A stretch of DNA of 64,000 nucleotides from Okeania sp. SIO2C9 (GTDB lineage Bacteria > Cyanobacteriota > Cyanobacteriia > Cyanobacteriales > Microcoleaceae), in contig NZ_JAAHGO010000007.1 in assembly GCF_010672455.1 (NCBI RefSeq), positions 338,659 through 402,658 on the forward strand. The letters are read 5' to 3'. Shown piece by piece: positions 29,882 to 39,676 of this stretch (position 1 is the first letter of the stretch; each line of letters begins with the position of its first letter). The notes beneath the pieces are model-generated. The model did not search any database and had not been told where the DNA came from. It saw only the letters and a program-made list of their open reading frames with translations. The translations under genes were made by a program, and so were the position numbers.

Positions 29882-30028
29882 GCGTTGCTGAATTGAAGTA
29901 TGAATGCGCGATTGTTTGGTTCTGGTCAAGCCCCCGCGCATCCCCCAAAATTGGGGGACTTTTAGAATTTTATTCCCCCCAAAATTGGGGGGCTAGGGGG
30001 CAAAATCATACCCAAAATCAGCAACGCC
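29881..30028. repeat. MITE-like element at the heterocyclase stop codon
   Basis: Begins GGCGTTGCTGAATT and ends AAAATCAGCAACGCC, an inverted pair. Its first G is the third base of the heterocyclase TAG stop. Inside is a CCCCCAAAATTGGGGG hairpin pair also found near 51730-51800. Confidence 0.75.
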
Positions 30029-30039
30029 ATATTTTAATA

Positions 30040-30345
30040 TCATGTCCGAATTGACATCCTCCCGACGCTGCACTTGCGTGACAGCGCGGGATTCCTAACC
30101 ATCGCGCTCTTAGGTCTTTCTGCTGCCTCTTGCAGAGGAGCTGCGCTAACAATGCACCAGCCTCCAAGGTCGAGCCTCTTTTCGGTCTAAAGGCGCGCTC
30201 CACAGACTGACACTGCTAGCCCAGCAGCCAGAGTTTTAGTCTAACATACTATTGACATGCGCCTCAAAATTGATTGGTTTTTCCTCCGGAATGCGCTCGC
30301 ATTCATCCCGACCCTCCCCTTTGGGAGAGCGCGGGTCTTCAACCA
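30040..30345. mobile_element. Decayed IS200/IS605-type end(s) between heterocyclase and precursor
   Basis: Two CCCGAC-stem-GCGGG hairpins lie at about 30059-30092 (after TTGACATCCT) and about 30297-30340 (TTTGGGAGAGCGCGGGTC). Between them the minus strand reads RPKRGSTLEAGALLAQLLC and QQKDLRARWLGIPR. This resembles the sequence found at the 3' end of cyanobacterial tnpB genes and their omega-RNA region. No intact nuclease gene remains. Confidence 0.45.
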
Positions 30346-30624
30346 ACGTTGAGATAATAGAGGAGTCAGGAGGACCGAGTCAGGAGGGAAGAAGAGGGAG
30401 TTTTCGAGTATAATATCAAATCTCATTAATTAGCCATAATAAATCAGCTATCTTTAGTCATCTTAAAGATGACTTCTGCTGTGAGCCAAGAAATAAATTT
30501 CTTGGCGGATGACAACGCCACACAACTTTATACCTGATGGCTCGCCAAGCCAAGCTTGACAGTAGTGACTCATAAATCTAAAATGCAAGCAAATTAAGCT
30601 AAAAATACACAGAGGAATAATCCG

Positions 30625-30810
30625 ATGGCCAAGAAAAATCTGATGCCACAACAACAAAAGCCTGTGATTCGCTTGAACATTGAAAAACCTATAGAGGGAC
30701 TTGAAGAAGAAAACCTGACAACTGGCTTTGCTTCCAGGGAGGGCATAGCCCCACAAGGTTCCAGGAGGAATCTGCCTTACAGATGTTCCTACGACAGTGA
30801 CGCAGAATAA
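30625..30810 (+). CDS. Cyanobactin-type precursor peptide (PatE-like)
   Basis: A 61-residue peptide. The leader MAKKNLMPQQQKPVIRL closely follows the PatE/TruE leader start (M.KKN..PQ...PVIRL). Residues 24-31 (EGLEEENL) sit where the heterocyclase-recognition helix LAELSEEAL is expected. GIAPQ (40-44) is a possible N-terminal protease site, a variant of the G.E.S type. The probable core is residues 45-54 (GSRRNLPYRC), ending in the only cysteine. SYDSDAE (55-61) matches the SYD/AYD C-terminal signal seen by macrocyclases. A GAGGAA ribosome site lies about 8 nt upstream of the ATG. It is about 740 nt from its likely heterocyclase, with two insertions between. The Arg-rich core is odd for the family. 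Confidence 0.75.
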   Translation: MAKKNLMPQQQKPVIRLNIEKPIEGLEEENLTTGFASREGIAPQGSRRNLPYRCSYDSDAE

Positions 30811-30853
30811 CGAAGTCAGAAGTCAGAAGTCAGAAGTCAGAAGTTATTTTTGT

Positions 30854-30922
30854 TTAAGCCCCGCTCCAAAAATGTTGCGCCTTAATAAGGTGGGGTTTTA
30901 GACCCATGTTATTTTGATAACT
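30854..30922. repeat. Reverse-strand copy of the GGGTCGCGCAACCCCGCC repeat
   Basis: Reads GCCCCGCTCCAAAAATGTTG then GCGCCTTAATAAGGTGGGG and ends ACCCATGTTATTTTGATAA, the complement of 12765-12835 with a few changes. Confidence 0.7.
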
Positions 30923-30984
30923 CTGCTTCATCACAATAAAAGTTGCTATATCAAAGCCAAGGATTTCAATCCTTGGCTAATAGT

Positions 30985-31091
30985 TTACAGCGGTTTTCAT
31001 TTCAGTAGACCACTGTAGGGACGTTGCATGCAACGTCCCTACAGGGTTTTGGTTATGGCGATGTGGTTCATCAAGAGCGAAAACCGCTATA
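30985..31091. repeat. MITE-like element, ACAGCGGTTTTCAT ends
   Basis: The left end TTACAGCGGTTTTCAT pairs with the right end GAAAACCGCTATAA. The centre carries GGGACGTTGCATGCAACGTC, a perfect palindrome. A second family member with the same layout lies at 63380-63483. Confidence 0.75.
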
Positions 31092-31293
31092 AGTCATCTT
31101 AAGATGACTCTTGAGGAGTATGCCATCTTTGATCATATTGTGGTTAAGTCAGTGCAATTTGATATCAAAGACCAAAGAAGGTACTTCTATATACTTCCCG
31201 TTCCCTGTTATCTATTCTCTTTGAAAAAAAACAAAACGCTCATGTTGCTACTTTGAACAACAGAGCGATCGCTCGAATAAATAACTATGTTGA

Positions 31294-31665
31294 TTAAGGA
31301 TTAATTTCACTCTCACCTACGGTAGAAGCAGGAGTATCACCAACAGCATTCTGTGATGGTTGTATAAGTTGCTGCTGTTTATTGCGAAACTGCGTCGCTG
31401 CATCATTAAGACTGTCACGTTGTTCGAGCATATACTCTTTCATATTCCGGTTATTTCCCAGTCTAGAGTTATGAATAATGTCGAACATATTCAACCCACC
31501 GGAACCACTGAAAGGATCAGGGTTATCTACGGTTTGCAAATCCTTTAGAGGATTAACTGTATTAGTTTCATAAGATTCAGCAAAAGATGGCTGAGGTAGG
31601 AATATAGTGATTATTCCTGTAGTTAAGGTGCTGAAAATGATTGTTGTCAAAAGTTGTGTAGACAT
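31294..31665 (-). CDS. Secreted hypothetical protein
   Basis: A 123-residue protein with a signal peptide (LLTTIIFSTLTTGIITIFL, cleavage likely near SFA-ES, residue 30). The mature part contains NPDPFSGSGGLNMFDIIHNS and a glutamine-rich helix (FRNKQQQLIQPSQN). The pattern resembles a small conserved cyanobacterial exported protein, but I cannot name a family. Confidence 0.6.
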   Translation of the reverse strand: MSTQLLTTIIFSTLTTGIITIFLPQPSFAESYETNTVNPLKDLQTVDNPDPFSGSGGLNMFDIIHNSRLGNNRNMKEYMLEQRDSLNDAATQFRNKQQQLIQPSQNAVGDTPASTVGESEINP

Positions 31666-31893
31666 AGGTCATATCGTAGCTTTTTTAGGAAACTTTAGAT
31701 ATATAGCATACAACTTTTTTGGTCTGTCTGAAGAAGAGAGCTAATTTTACGCACCATCTGTAGGGGCGAATGGCATTCGCCCTAGCCATAAGTAGAGTTC
31801 CTGCGTAAGTCCTGATTAATTATTAATTTTTGAGGGTAGCACTAGACTATTAGGGAGGGGACGGGTTTATCTGAATAGTTTGTAACACAATTA

Positions 31894-32006
31894 ATATCAT
31901 GTCCGGTTGAATAATTAGACTTTGGTGGAAGAAAGGCAGAAGGCAGAAGGTTTTCTTCTATTGTCACCTTAATTTTATACACAAACGATACTACCGGACA
32001 TGATAT
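31894..32006. repeat. MITE-like element, ATATCATGTCCGG family
   Basis: Ends ATATCATGTCCGG and CCGGACATGATAT are a perfect inverted pair. The interior is rich in GGCAGAA words. Other copies are at 48907-49059 (inside a gene), 49500-49628 and 58495-58625; single ends occur near 70, 30038, 33340, 38864 and 47975. Confidence 0.8.
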
Positions 32007-32068
32007 AAATTAACGTGGAACTGCCCCTACCCGATGCAACATTTTAGGCGTGTCACGCTACTACATTT

Positions 32069-32959
32069 TTAGGCAAACCGACGACGTAATAAAGGTTGAA
32101 TTGCGACTAAAGTCACTATATCAAATACCAAAAGTACCAACAATGCTGTACCAAAAGAAATATCAGCAAAAGGTGTTTCCATGATTATACTACCAATAGA
32201 CCAGTCACTATGTAGATACAAATAGCGAATAGGCTCGATCGCATAAGTCAAAGGATTTAAACTTGCCACTACCTGTAACCAATTAGGCATAAAAGATAGA
32301 GGTGCTAAAGCAGTACTGGCAAAGAGTAAAGGTAAGTTAGTGACAAAAATAACTGCCAAAAGTTCAATGTGACCAGGTAAAGCAAAGGCCAGACCCAAAC
32401 TTAAACCAGTTACGCCCACAACCAACATTAGGACAATCAGAGCGATGGTAGCTAATCCTAATATATCAGGTAATCCAGCACCCAAAAATGCACCAGCACC
32501 GATGATTATTGCTGACTGAATAAAACTCAGGGTGACAATAAAAGTAGCTGAAGCTATGACAATAGAAAAGCGGGATGTTAATGGAGCTACCAGTAGGCGG
32601 TTGAGAAAGCCAAATTCTCGGTCAAACATGACTGGCAAACCAGCATTCAGGGCACCAGCAAAAGCGGTGAAGACAATAATACCAGCACCGAGAAATTGTC
32701 CATAGTTTTGACTTTCACCAAATAAACCTTGAGGTACATTTTGGAAAAGTGCCCCAAATAGGATTAACCACATCAGGGGTTGGATAATTCCTGCTATTAA
32801 TGTCGAAGGGCGTCGTTTTAGTTGGATAAATAATCGACGGGTTAATGCTAGGGTTTCTTGGAAGAAATCTCCCACTACAGAACCGGAGGTTAAAGATGTC
32901 GTTTTAGTGTCAGACAACTGACTAATATTTGGTTGGGAAGGAGTAATAGTACTACTCAT
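32069..32959 (-). CDS. ABC-2 type transporter permease (DrrB-like)
   Basis: A 296-residue membrane protein. A soluble N-terminal tail (1-40) is followed by RRLFIQLKRRPSTLIAGIIQPLMWLILFGALF and five further hydrophobic segments, the six-helix ABC2 layout. FDREFGFLNRLLVAPLTSR is the ABC-2 signature loop and LNPLTYAIEPIRYL the conserved C-terminal one. Such permeases export drugs, lipids or polysaccharide with a separate ATPase. No ATPase gene is adjacent here, so the partner lies elsewhere. Confidence 0.88.
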   Translation of the reverse strand: MSSTITPSQPNISQLSDTKTTSLTSGSVVGDFFQETLALTRRLFIQLKRRPSTLIAGIIQPLMWLILFGALFQNVPQGLFGESQNYGQFLGAGIIVFTAFAGALNAGLPVMFDREFGFLNRLLVAPLTSRFSIVIASATFIVTLSFIQSAIIIGAGAFLGAGLPDILGLATIALIVLMLVVGVTGLSLGLAFALPGHIELLAVIFVTNLPLLFASTALAPLSFMPNWLQVVASLNPLTYAIEPIRYLYLHSDWSIGSIIMETPFADISFGTALLVLLVFDIVTLVAIQPLLRRRFA

Positions 32960-33193
32960 GTTAGATTTTAGATATTATTAGTGCAGAATGTATAGACAAA
33001 AGATAATACGGCAATGTGGAAGTTAAAGACTTTTAACTTATTATTAATATTTTTCCACTGTATGCCAATGACTTTTGCCCTATACACTGGTAATTCTAAC
33101 ACTGCTATTTAGAAATGGCAGAATAGGGGAAAAGTGGTAAGAATTATTAAAAAATAATGTAGGTTTGGTTAAGCGCTAGCAACAGCTATAATT

Positions 33194-33375
33194 GCTCGTA
33201 GTTGGGCTTTAGCCCCAATACTACTCTTTAAATACTCACAAATAACATTTATGAGCGAGTAGGTAGTAGAGGGCAATTTGATAGATTTTCAATTATCTTG
33301 AGAATATCGTTTTTATAACGTCTAATTAATGAGACATGATATAAGTATTGTTAGGGCTAAAGCCCAACTACGAGC
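33194..33375. repeat. MITE-like element, GCTCGTAGTTGGGCTTTAGC ends
   Basis: The left end GCTCGTAGTTGGGCTTTAGC and the right end GCTAAAGCCCAACTACGAGC are perfect inverted copies. This is the uninterrupted relative of the element at 2782-3033. Confidence 0.8.
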
Positions 33376-33440
33376 GTAGCACCCCCGGAGGGGTTTCCTG
33401 ACTCAACCCTACCTACAAGTTTCCAACTTTTTATACCCTC

Positions 33441-35538
33441 TTAATTTGGATTTTGCCACCCTTCCACAATAGCAACTCCAACGTTAACATAAGGATTATC
33501 TAATAATTCTTTGAGCGCTTCTTTGCCTCCCGCTTGCAATGCTCCGACAAAACGTTGACGGTTATTTGGGGGAATGGAGGCGGTGACAAATGCTTGTTTT
33601 TCTGCATCTGTCGCATCGGGATTATTTGATTCCAACTGTTTCAACAATTTTTGAATCTCATCAGCAGCTTCCGCAAGGGTTTGCTTTTCTTGGGAACCAT
33701 AGTTATTTTGGGTTCCTACAACTTGACTGCTACTTTCAGCAGTCCGGACTACAGGACTACCTTCAGCGTTCCCGACTACATTACCACTAAGATTCCGACT
33801 TTTTTCTTGATCTACTATATGATTACGTTCAGCTTGTCTCTGGTCATATTTTGAGCTGTAAGAATCATTCATTTTTTCATTCCTTATATTAGGGTTAAAT
33901 TCAGTATTAGGCTTAGTTTCAATATTAGGATTAACTTCAATATTTATATTATTATTTTTTTCAACAATCAGCAATTTAATAATTTCCACTAGATTCAAAT
34001 TCTCACCATCTTTGGATAGTTCCGACCGAGAGTTTAATCGTTGAATAAATCGGTCGCTGACAACATGGTCTTTGGTTTCCGCTGCATTTATTAATAATTT
34101 CTCTCGTAATAACAGTGCTTCGTTATAGGGTAACAAAGTTGCTAATAATAGATAAACTCCTCGAAATCTGGGGTCGTTAATATGTTGTTCTAATTTTTGA
34201 TTTTCCTCACCAAGAAATGTCTGGACGATAAAATATTCTTGAATTTTATCATGGCGGAAATACCATTGGGAACCTGAATTACCTTCTACATTGCGTTGAC
34301 GGCGCAAAACCATTTTGTAGTTTTCCATGGAATTTAGCTCTTTTTTCCACTCCGACGGAATATTAATTTCATCGTTGAGGCGCATTTGATATGCTGTTTC
34401 GGCAAATTCTGTTAGGGGAAAGGAATCAAAATTAATCCCCTCGTATGCTGCTGCCATAACGTTATACTGCTGTTGTTGCAGGTTGAGCAAGTCGGGGGTT
34501 TTCCCCTGGGCAAGAATTTGCGCCACAATAGTTAAATCCATGGGATTCGATAATAACCGACGTACTGCTTTGCGCTCCTCCTCTGACTGTTTGTTTGAAT
34601 TGAAGGTTTTTTCCAGGTATTCTTCGCAAGCTTCCTCATACTCAGACTGGGAAATTGATGTTTCTGCGGATGGGGTAAACTGACGAGTCTGGAGAAACTG
34701 TCGAATTTGCTGACGTTTTAATGGTTGGAGAATATAGGTTTTGGTGGCAGAGGGTGGAATCCAATCTAGGGGTTTGAATTTCGCGAGATTTGGGATAGAG
34801 GGAGAGGAGAGTGAACCAAGTTATGGCGTGAAGGAGTAGAAATTTCCAGATGTAGGAGAAAACTTGTATTCCTTTTAATAGCTTGATTTTTGTATTGATG
34901 GAATCAGCATGAGTAGAGCTGGCAGCTTTTAGGTTTTCGTGGTGGGTGGTGAGTAGGTTAATGTCTTGGGGTTGCCATTGGACGCGATCGACTACTTTGG
35001 CAATTTGTCTTTCTAATTCTGGGCGTAATTCTTCCAGGAGTTCGGTTGCTTCCCAAATTTCGGCAAAGAGGTTTAAGACTTTTTTGCCTTCTTTGCGGGT
35101 GTCGTCAAATTTATTGTTTTCGTAGGGATATTCTTTGGGTGAACCCAACCATTGAATTAAGGTAACGGCGTTAGATTCTCCGGCACTGACAAAGTAAGCG
35201 ATAAAACGAAGTCTTGCCTCTTCATAGCTGCTTTTATGAGCTGCATTCAAAATCGGTAAAATTTCCTGAGTATTCAATTTTCCCATCTGACTTACTGCTG
35301 TTGCTGCTGCTGAACGGACATTTGAATCTTCATCGCTCAACAACTGCTGCAACTGGGGAATGAATTTTTTAGCCTCCGACCCAATCTCACCCACTGCTTT
35401 TGCTGCTGCTGAACTGACATCTGAATTTTCATCCCTCAACAACTGCTGCAACTGAGGGATAAATTGTTTAGCTTCTAAATCCAAATTACCCACTGCTTTG
35501 ACTGCTGTAAAACGGACGCTCCAATCATCATCCCTCAA
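33441..35538 (-). pseudogene. HEAT-repeat/NACHT-type protein with the ATPase core deleted
   Basis: The 5' part (35538 to about 34790) encodes two clear HEAT repeats (AVKAVGNLDLEAKQFIPQLQ and AAAKAVGEIGSEAKKF), a helical linker and one membrane helix (FLLLHAITWFTLLSLYPKS). Shortly after YPKSREIQ the frame is lost. From about 34790 another frame reads KPLDWIPPSATKTYILQPLK, RQQIRQFL, EEERKAVRRLLSNPMDLTI and on to 33441. In related cyanobacterial proteins I recall a P-loop NTPase between these two blocks; no Walker A or B is present here. The C-terminal 85 residues (LAEAADEIQKLLKQLE to NVGVAIVEGWQNP) are a common cyanobacterial accessory domain. The 5' end is also cut by a repeat (35575-35655) and the track begins at a TTG. 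Confidence 0.65.
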
Positions 35539-35712
35539 TAAATGCAGTAACTGGGAAATGGGAAGATGGAAAATAGTTATTTTACCTCCATAAAAAATTC
35601 CATTAATCTTGGTTCGGGAATGGGATGGATAATGAATAATTAATAATTAATAATGGCTTTTAGGTAAGTTAGTGGAGCCAAACCTATAACCTAAAAAAAA
35701 TCACAACAAAAC

Positions 35713-36534
35713 GTGAAAACAGACAGCATCTTCTATAAATTATTTCTGACAATTCCATCCAGTTTTTTTGAACTCATTGGTATCCCTGGAAATGAAGCCA
35801 AAAATTACAAATTAACTTCCCGTGAAGTCAAACAATTATCATTTCGTATGGATGGATTATTTGTACCAACTAATGTTAATTCTGACCAACCATTCTATTT
35901 AGTAGAAGTACAATTCCAACCCAAAGAAGAATTATACTATCGTATCTTTTCCGAACTTTTTCTATATTTAAGACAATATCAACCAATTAATCCTTGGCGA
36001 GTAGTAGTTATTTATCCAACTCGTAGTATCGAAAGAGAAGAAGCTCACCAATTTGGAGATATTTTAACTCTAGAAAGAGTCCAACGAATCTATTTAGATG
36101 AGTTAGCAAAAACAAACTCGTTAGGAGTAGAAATTATTAAACTGGTAATAGAACCAGAAGAAACCGCAGTCGATCTGGCTAAGTCGTTAGTTGAAAAAAC
36201 TCAAACTCAATTAACAGATGCAGTCAGACAAGAAAATATCATCGAATTAATAGAGACTATAATAGTCTACAAATTACCACAAAAAAGTCGGGAGGAAATT
36301 GCAGCAATGTTTAATTTAGGAGATTTAAAACAAACCAGATTTTACCAAGATGCTTTTGCGGATGGTCAACTAATTGGTGAAGATATTGGGGAACAAACAG
36401 GCCAACAGAAGGCCAAACAAGAAGCAGTTGCTCGAATGGTTAAATTAGGATTGAGTTTAGAGGTAATTGCTGAATCTTTAGACTTGCCTTTGTCGGTTGT
36501 TCAACAAATAGCTAATTCGGCTAATAACAATTAG
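35713..36534 (+). CDS. DUF2887 / Rpn-type PD-(D/E)XK protein
   Basis: A 273-residue protein starting at GTG. The N-terminus MKTDSIFYKLFLTIPSSFFELIG is typical of DUF2887 proteins. SFRMDGLFVP followed by FYLVEVQFQP gives the D...ExQ variant of the PD-(D/E)XK site. The C-terminal part is a flexible, Q- and G-rich helix and a small HTH-like segment (GLSLEVIAESLDLPLSVVQQI). Families of this kind occur in many copies in filamentous cyanobacteria and may be transposase-derived; the function is unproven. Confidence 0.8.
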   Translation: MKTDSIFYKLFLTIPSSFFELIGIPGNEAKNYKLTSREVKQLSFRMDGLFVPTNVNSDQPFYLVEVQFQPKEELYYRIFSELFLYLRQYQPINPWRVVVIYPTRSIEREEAHQFGDILTLERVQRIYLDELAKTNSLGVEIIKLVIEPEETAVDLAKSLVEKTQTQLTDAVRQENIIELIETIIVYKLPQKSREEIAAMFNLGDLKQTRFYQDAFADGQLIGEDIGEQTGQQKAKQEAVARMVKLGLSLEVIAESLDLPLSVVQQIANSANNN

Positions 36535-37165
36535 ATAACTGAATAGGTTCATACTAACTTGGCTACAAAATATTTTTGATAAATGATTCAATTTTATTGG
36601 TAGTCAAGTTAACTTAAAAAAAATTAAGTAAGAGAATTAGGTAGAGTATACTTAAACAGTTTGTATAAATCAGTTTGTATTAGGAAAAAAAAGAATTAAC
36701 CACACACCGATTATTTATCAATCTGAAATTTATTCTCAAATTATGGAGATAAAACCATGAATAATGAACAACCTAAATTATTTTAATAAAGACTTCTTAA
36801 AGTATTAATAAAGCCATTGCTGAAGCCTTAGAAAGACACAGAAAATTAGGAGAGTCTATCGCTATTTTGCAAGATGGAAAAGTCGTTATTATACCTCCAT
36901 AAAAAATCCCATTAATCTTGGATAAGGAATGGGATAAATAATGAATAATGAATAATGAATAATTAATACGAGCCTTTTCTTCTTCTTCCCTCCTGACTCC
37001 TGACTCCTTAAAAAAGAATACCAGGCACGGGAGCAAGATGCTCCCACTGTTCTCGTAACAAACATTGCCAGACAATGTACTACCAATAAAAATGCACCAG
37101 CACCAAGCCTTCTTCCTCCTTTCTTCTTCCCTCTTACTTCTCTCCTAGATAACTCAACCCTTCCT
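36535..37165. other. Gap with a gene remnant and repeats
   Basis: Apart from the small remnant at 36757-36902, it holds an ACCTCCATAAAAAA...CATTAATCTTGG repeat shared with 35575-35655, ATAATGA microsatellites, TGACTCC heptamers and a reverse copy of the GAGCATCTTGCTCC-type repeat (about 37018-37090). Confidence 0.55.
36757..36902 (+). pseudogene. Remnant of a small conserved cyanobacterial gene
   Basis: ATG 36757 opens MNNEQPKLF and then two stops. From 36801 another frame reads SINKAIAEALERHRKLGESI and AILQDGKVVIIPP. The pattern AIAEALERHR.LGQSIA.WQDGKVV is one I know from short cyanobacterial proteins of antitoxin-like size. A frameshift plus stops separates start and body, and the last codons fall in a dispersed repeat. 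Confidence 0.45.
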
Positions 37166-38242
<1,077 letters not shown>

Positions 38243-38383
38243 CGATTATAATCATAAAATTTCGGTAAGTGGGAAACCACCGTCTTTTAAGCAGTGGATG
38301 GAAACGACTCGACGGATTTTAATCCGTAGTCAAAAAATGTGTTATAATTAACTAATAACTTAAAAAGTAGGCTCAATGGTCTT

Positions 38384-38578
38384 TTGGCCGGAGAGAGTAG
38401 TGGCAATTGGCACCGTAAGCGTGGACTGCTGCTGTATATGTACTACGGTACGGTACTGGCAATGTGGTTGTTTGCCTAACGGCATACTTCGTAAACGAGC
38501 AATGTGGAAACTGTGGTTTTACCACGATAGAAAGCTCCTCTGAAGAATCCACGCGACTTTAGTCCGTGGAGTGTCAAA
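38384..38578. ncRNA. Possible orphan omega-RNA-like / IS605 end structure
   Basis: 38545-38578 reads as a hairpin ACGCGACTTTAGTCCGTGG next to AGTGTCAAA, the usual right-end form of cyanobacterial IS200/IS605 elements. Upstream are several paired segments (GGCAATTGGC, GTACTACGGTACGGTAC, TGTGGTTTTACCACG) and, at about 38311-38337, a CGGATTTTAATCCG hairpin. No transposase or TnpB/IscB frame is near. A structured guide-RNA scaffold that outlived its nuclease gene is one reading; a plain IS end is another. Confidence 0.35.
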
Positions 38579-38668
38579 CTACCGATATTGATATGAGGAG
38601 GCGATCGATATTTCAAAATGTAGGGGCGAATGGCATTTGCGTTCCGCAAAGCTCCGAATGGCGCCCTC

Positions 38669-38839
38669 ATATCAAATCCGGTAGCATCGGTGTAATTAGA
38701 TGGGGAGATGGGGAGATGGGGAGATGGGGAGATGGGGAGATGGGGAGATGGGGAGATGGGGAGATGGGGAGTGAGAGAAATATTTGGTAATGCTTGAAGA
38801 TGGAACATTTTTGTATACCGAATTAAACGGATTTGATAT
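38669..38839. repeat. MITE-like element, ATATCAAATCCGG ends, with GGGGAGAT array
   Basis: The left end ATATCAAATCCGGTAGCATC and the right end CGGATTTGATAT are inverted. Inside, GATGGGGA octamers repeat about eight times. Relatives: 47973-48128 and, reversed, 38942-39255. Confidence 0.75.
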
Positions 38840-38941
38840 CACTCAATTTAGTGTCCCTGCGTAATATCATGTCCGCACTTTATTGTTTGTGTAAAACCAA
38901 GGGTGAATATCTACAGGAAGTTTAAGTTTTTTCAAGCTTTT

Positions 38942-39255
38942 ATATCAAATCCGTTTAATTCGGCACTTCAATAATGAATAATTAATAATGAATAATTAAT
39001 AATTACCTCCTCTTGAAAAGAAGAGGATTGACAAAGAGATGAAAATTTTTATTTATTATCCCCTATCCAAGGGGAGGCGCATACCCACAATTTTTCGGTA
39101 AAAAATGTTCCATCTTCAACCATTACCAAACATTTCCCCATCTCTTCATCTCCCCATCTCTTCATCTCCCCATCTCTGGGTCTCCCTACCTCCCCACACT
39201 CCCCACCCTCCCCACACTATGAATCTAATTACACCGATGCTACCGGATTTGATAT
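38942..39255. repeat. Reversed copy of the ATATCAAATCCG element with a second repeat nested inside
   Basis: Starts ATATCAAATCCGTTTAATTC and ends GCTACCGGATTTGATAT. From about 38962 to 39102 it is interrupted by the ATTACCTC...TTTTTCGGTAA repeat; after that the original text resumes with ATGTTCCATCTTCAACC. Confidence 0.7.
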
Positions 39256-39412
39256 TAAGCCTTCTTCCTTCTTCCTTCTTCCTTGTGATATAAGCCAAAA
39301 AAAAAGTCCCCTCTAGAAACAGGGAACCCCTATAAATAGCAACTACTCTTAGAGCTTGATTTCACTAAAACATTCGTTTTCGTTGGGAAATTCACTAACT
39401 CGATCGCTCACA

Positions 39413-39676
39413 TTAATCCCCAAGTACTTCCCTACAAAATAAGTTATTTGAATCAAAACTTTGACCTTCTCTATTTGCTTTAGCTTCTTTACTTTCTAGG
39501 ATGCTGGCAACTGAACCTTTAGCAAGAGAACGAGTTGTTGCACTGGCACTTTCATTAACCCAATCATTTGCGCCAACTTTATATCTAAAATTACATCTAT
39601 ACTGATCGTTTGCCGATCCTGCTTGTAAGAAAATACCGAGAGAAGCTAGTGCAGATAGGATTAAGTACCTTTTCAT
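39413..39676 (-). CDS. Small secreted protein
   Basis: An 87-residue protein with a signal peptide (about 1-22, LILSALASLGIFLQAGSA). The mature part has two cysteines (YRCNF, LFCREV) that could pair. No family was recognised. It stands alone among repeats; the reading frame has ordinary codon use and a GGAG-like site (AGGAGATT) about 5 nt before the ATG. Confidence 0.5.
   Translation of the reverse strand: MKRYLILSALASLGIFLQAGSANDQYRCNFRYKVGANDWVNESASATTRSLAKGSVASILESKEAKANREGQSFDSNNLFCREVLGD

Larger units (their letters stand above)
30811..31293. other. Repeat-filled gap
   Basis: Holds AGTCAGA heptamers, a reverse-strand copy of the GGGTCGCGCAACCCCGCC element (30854-30922) and an inverted-repeat element at 30985-31091. 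No gene is seen. Confidence 0.6.
38243..39412. other. Repeat-rich non-coding gap
   Basis: Contains an IS605-style structured element (38270-38578), a GGGGAGAT octamer array (about 38702-38768) inside a MITE-like element (38669-38839), a single ATATCATGTCCG end (38864) and a third, nested element (38942-39255). No gene is seen. Confidence 0.6.

Noticed and set aside
30018-30203. 61-codon minus-strand frame
   Set aside because: The text resembles the 3' end region of TnpB-type elements rather than a separate gene, and is included as an element remnant.
38566-38790. 74-codon frame with GDGEMGRW repeats
   Set aside because: It is a translation of the GGGGAGAT octamer array inside a MITE.
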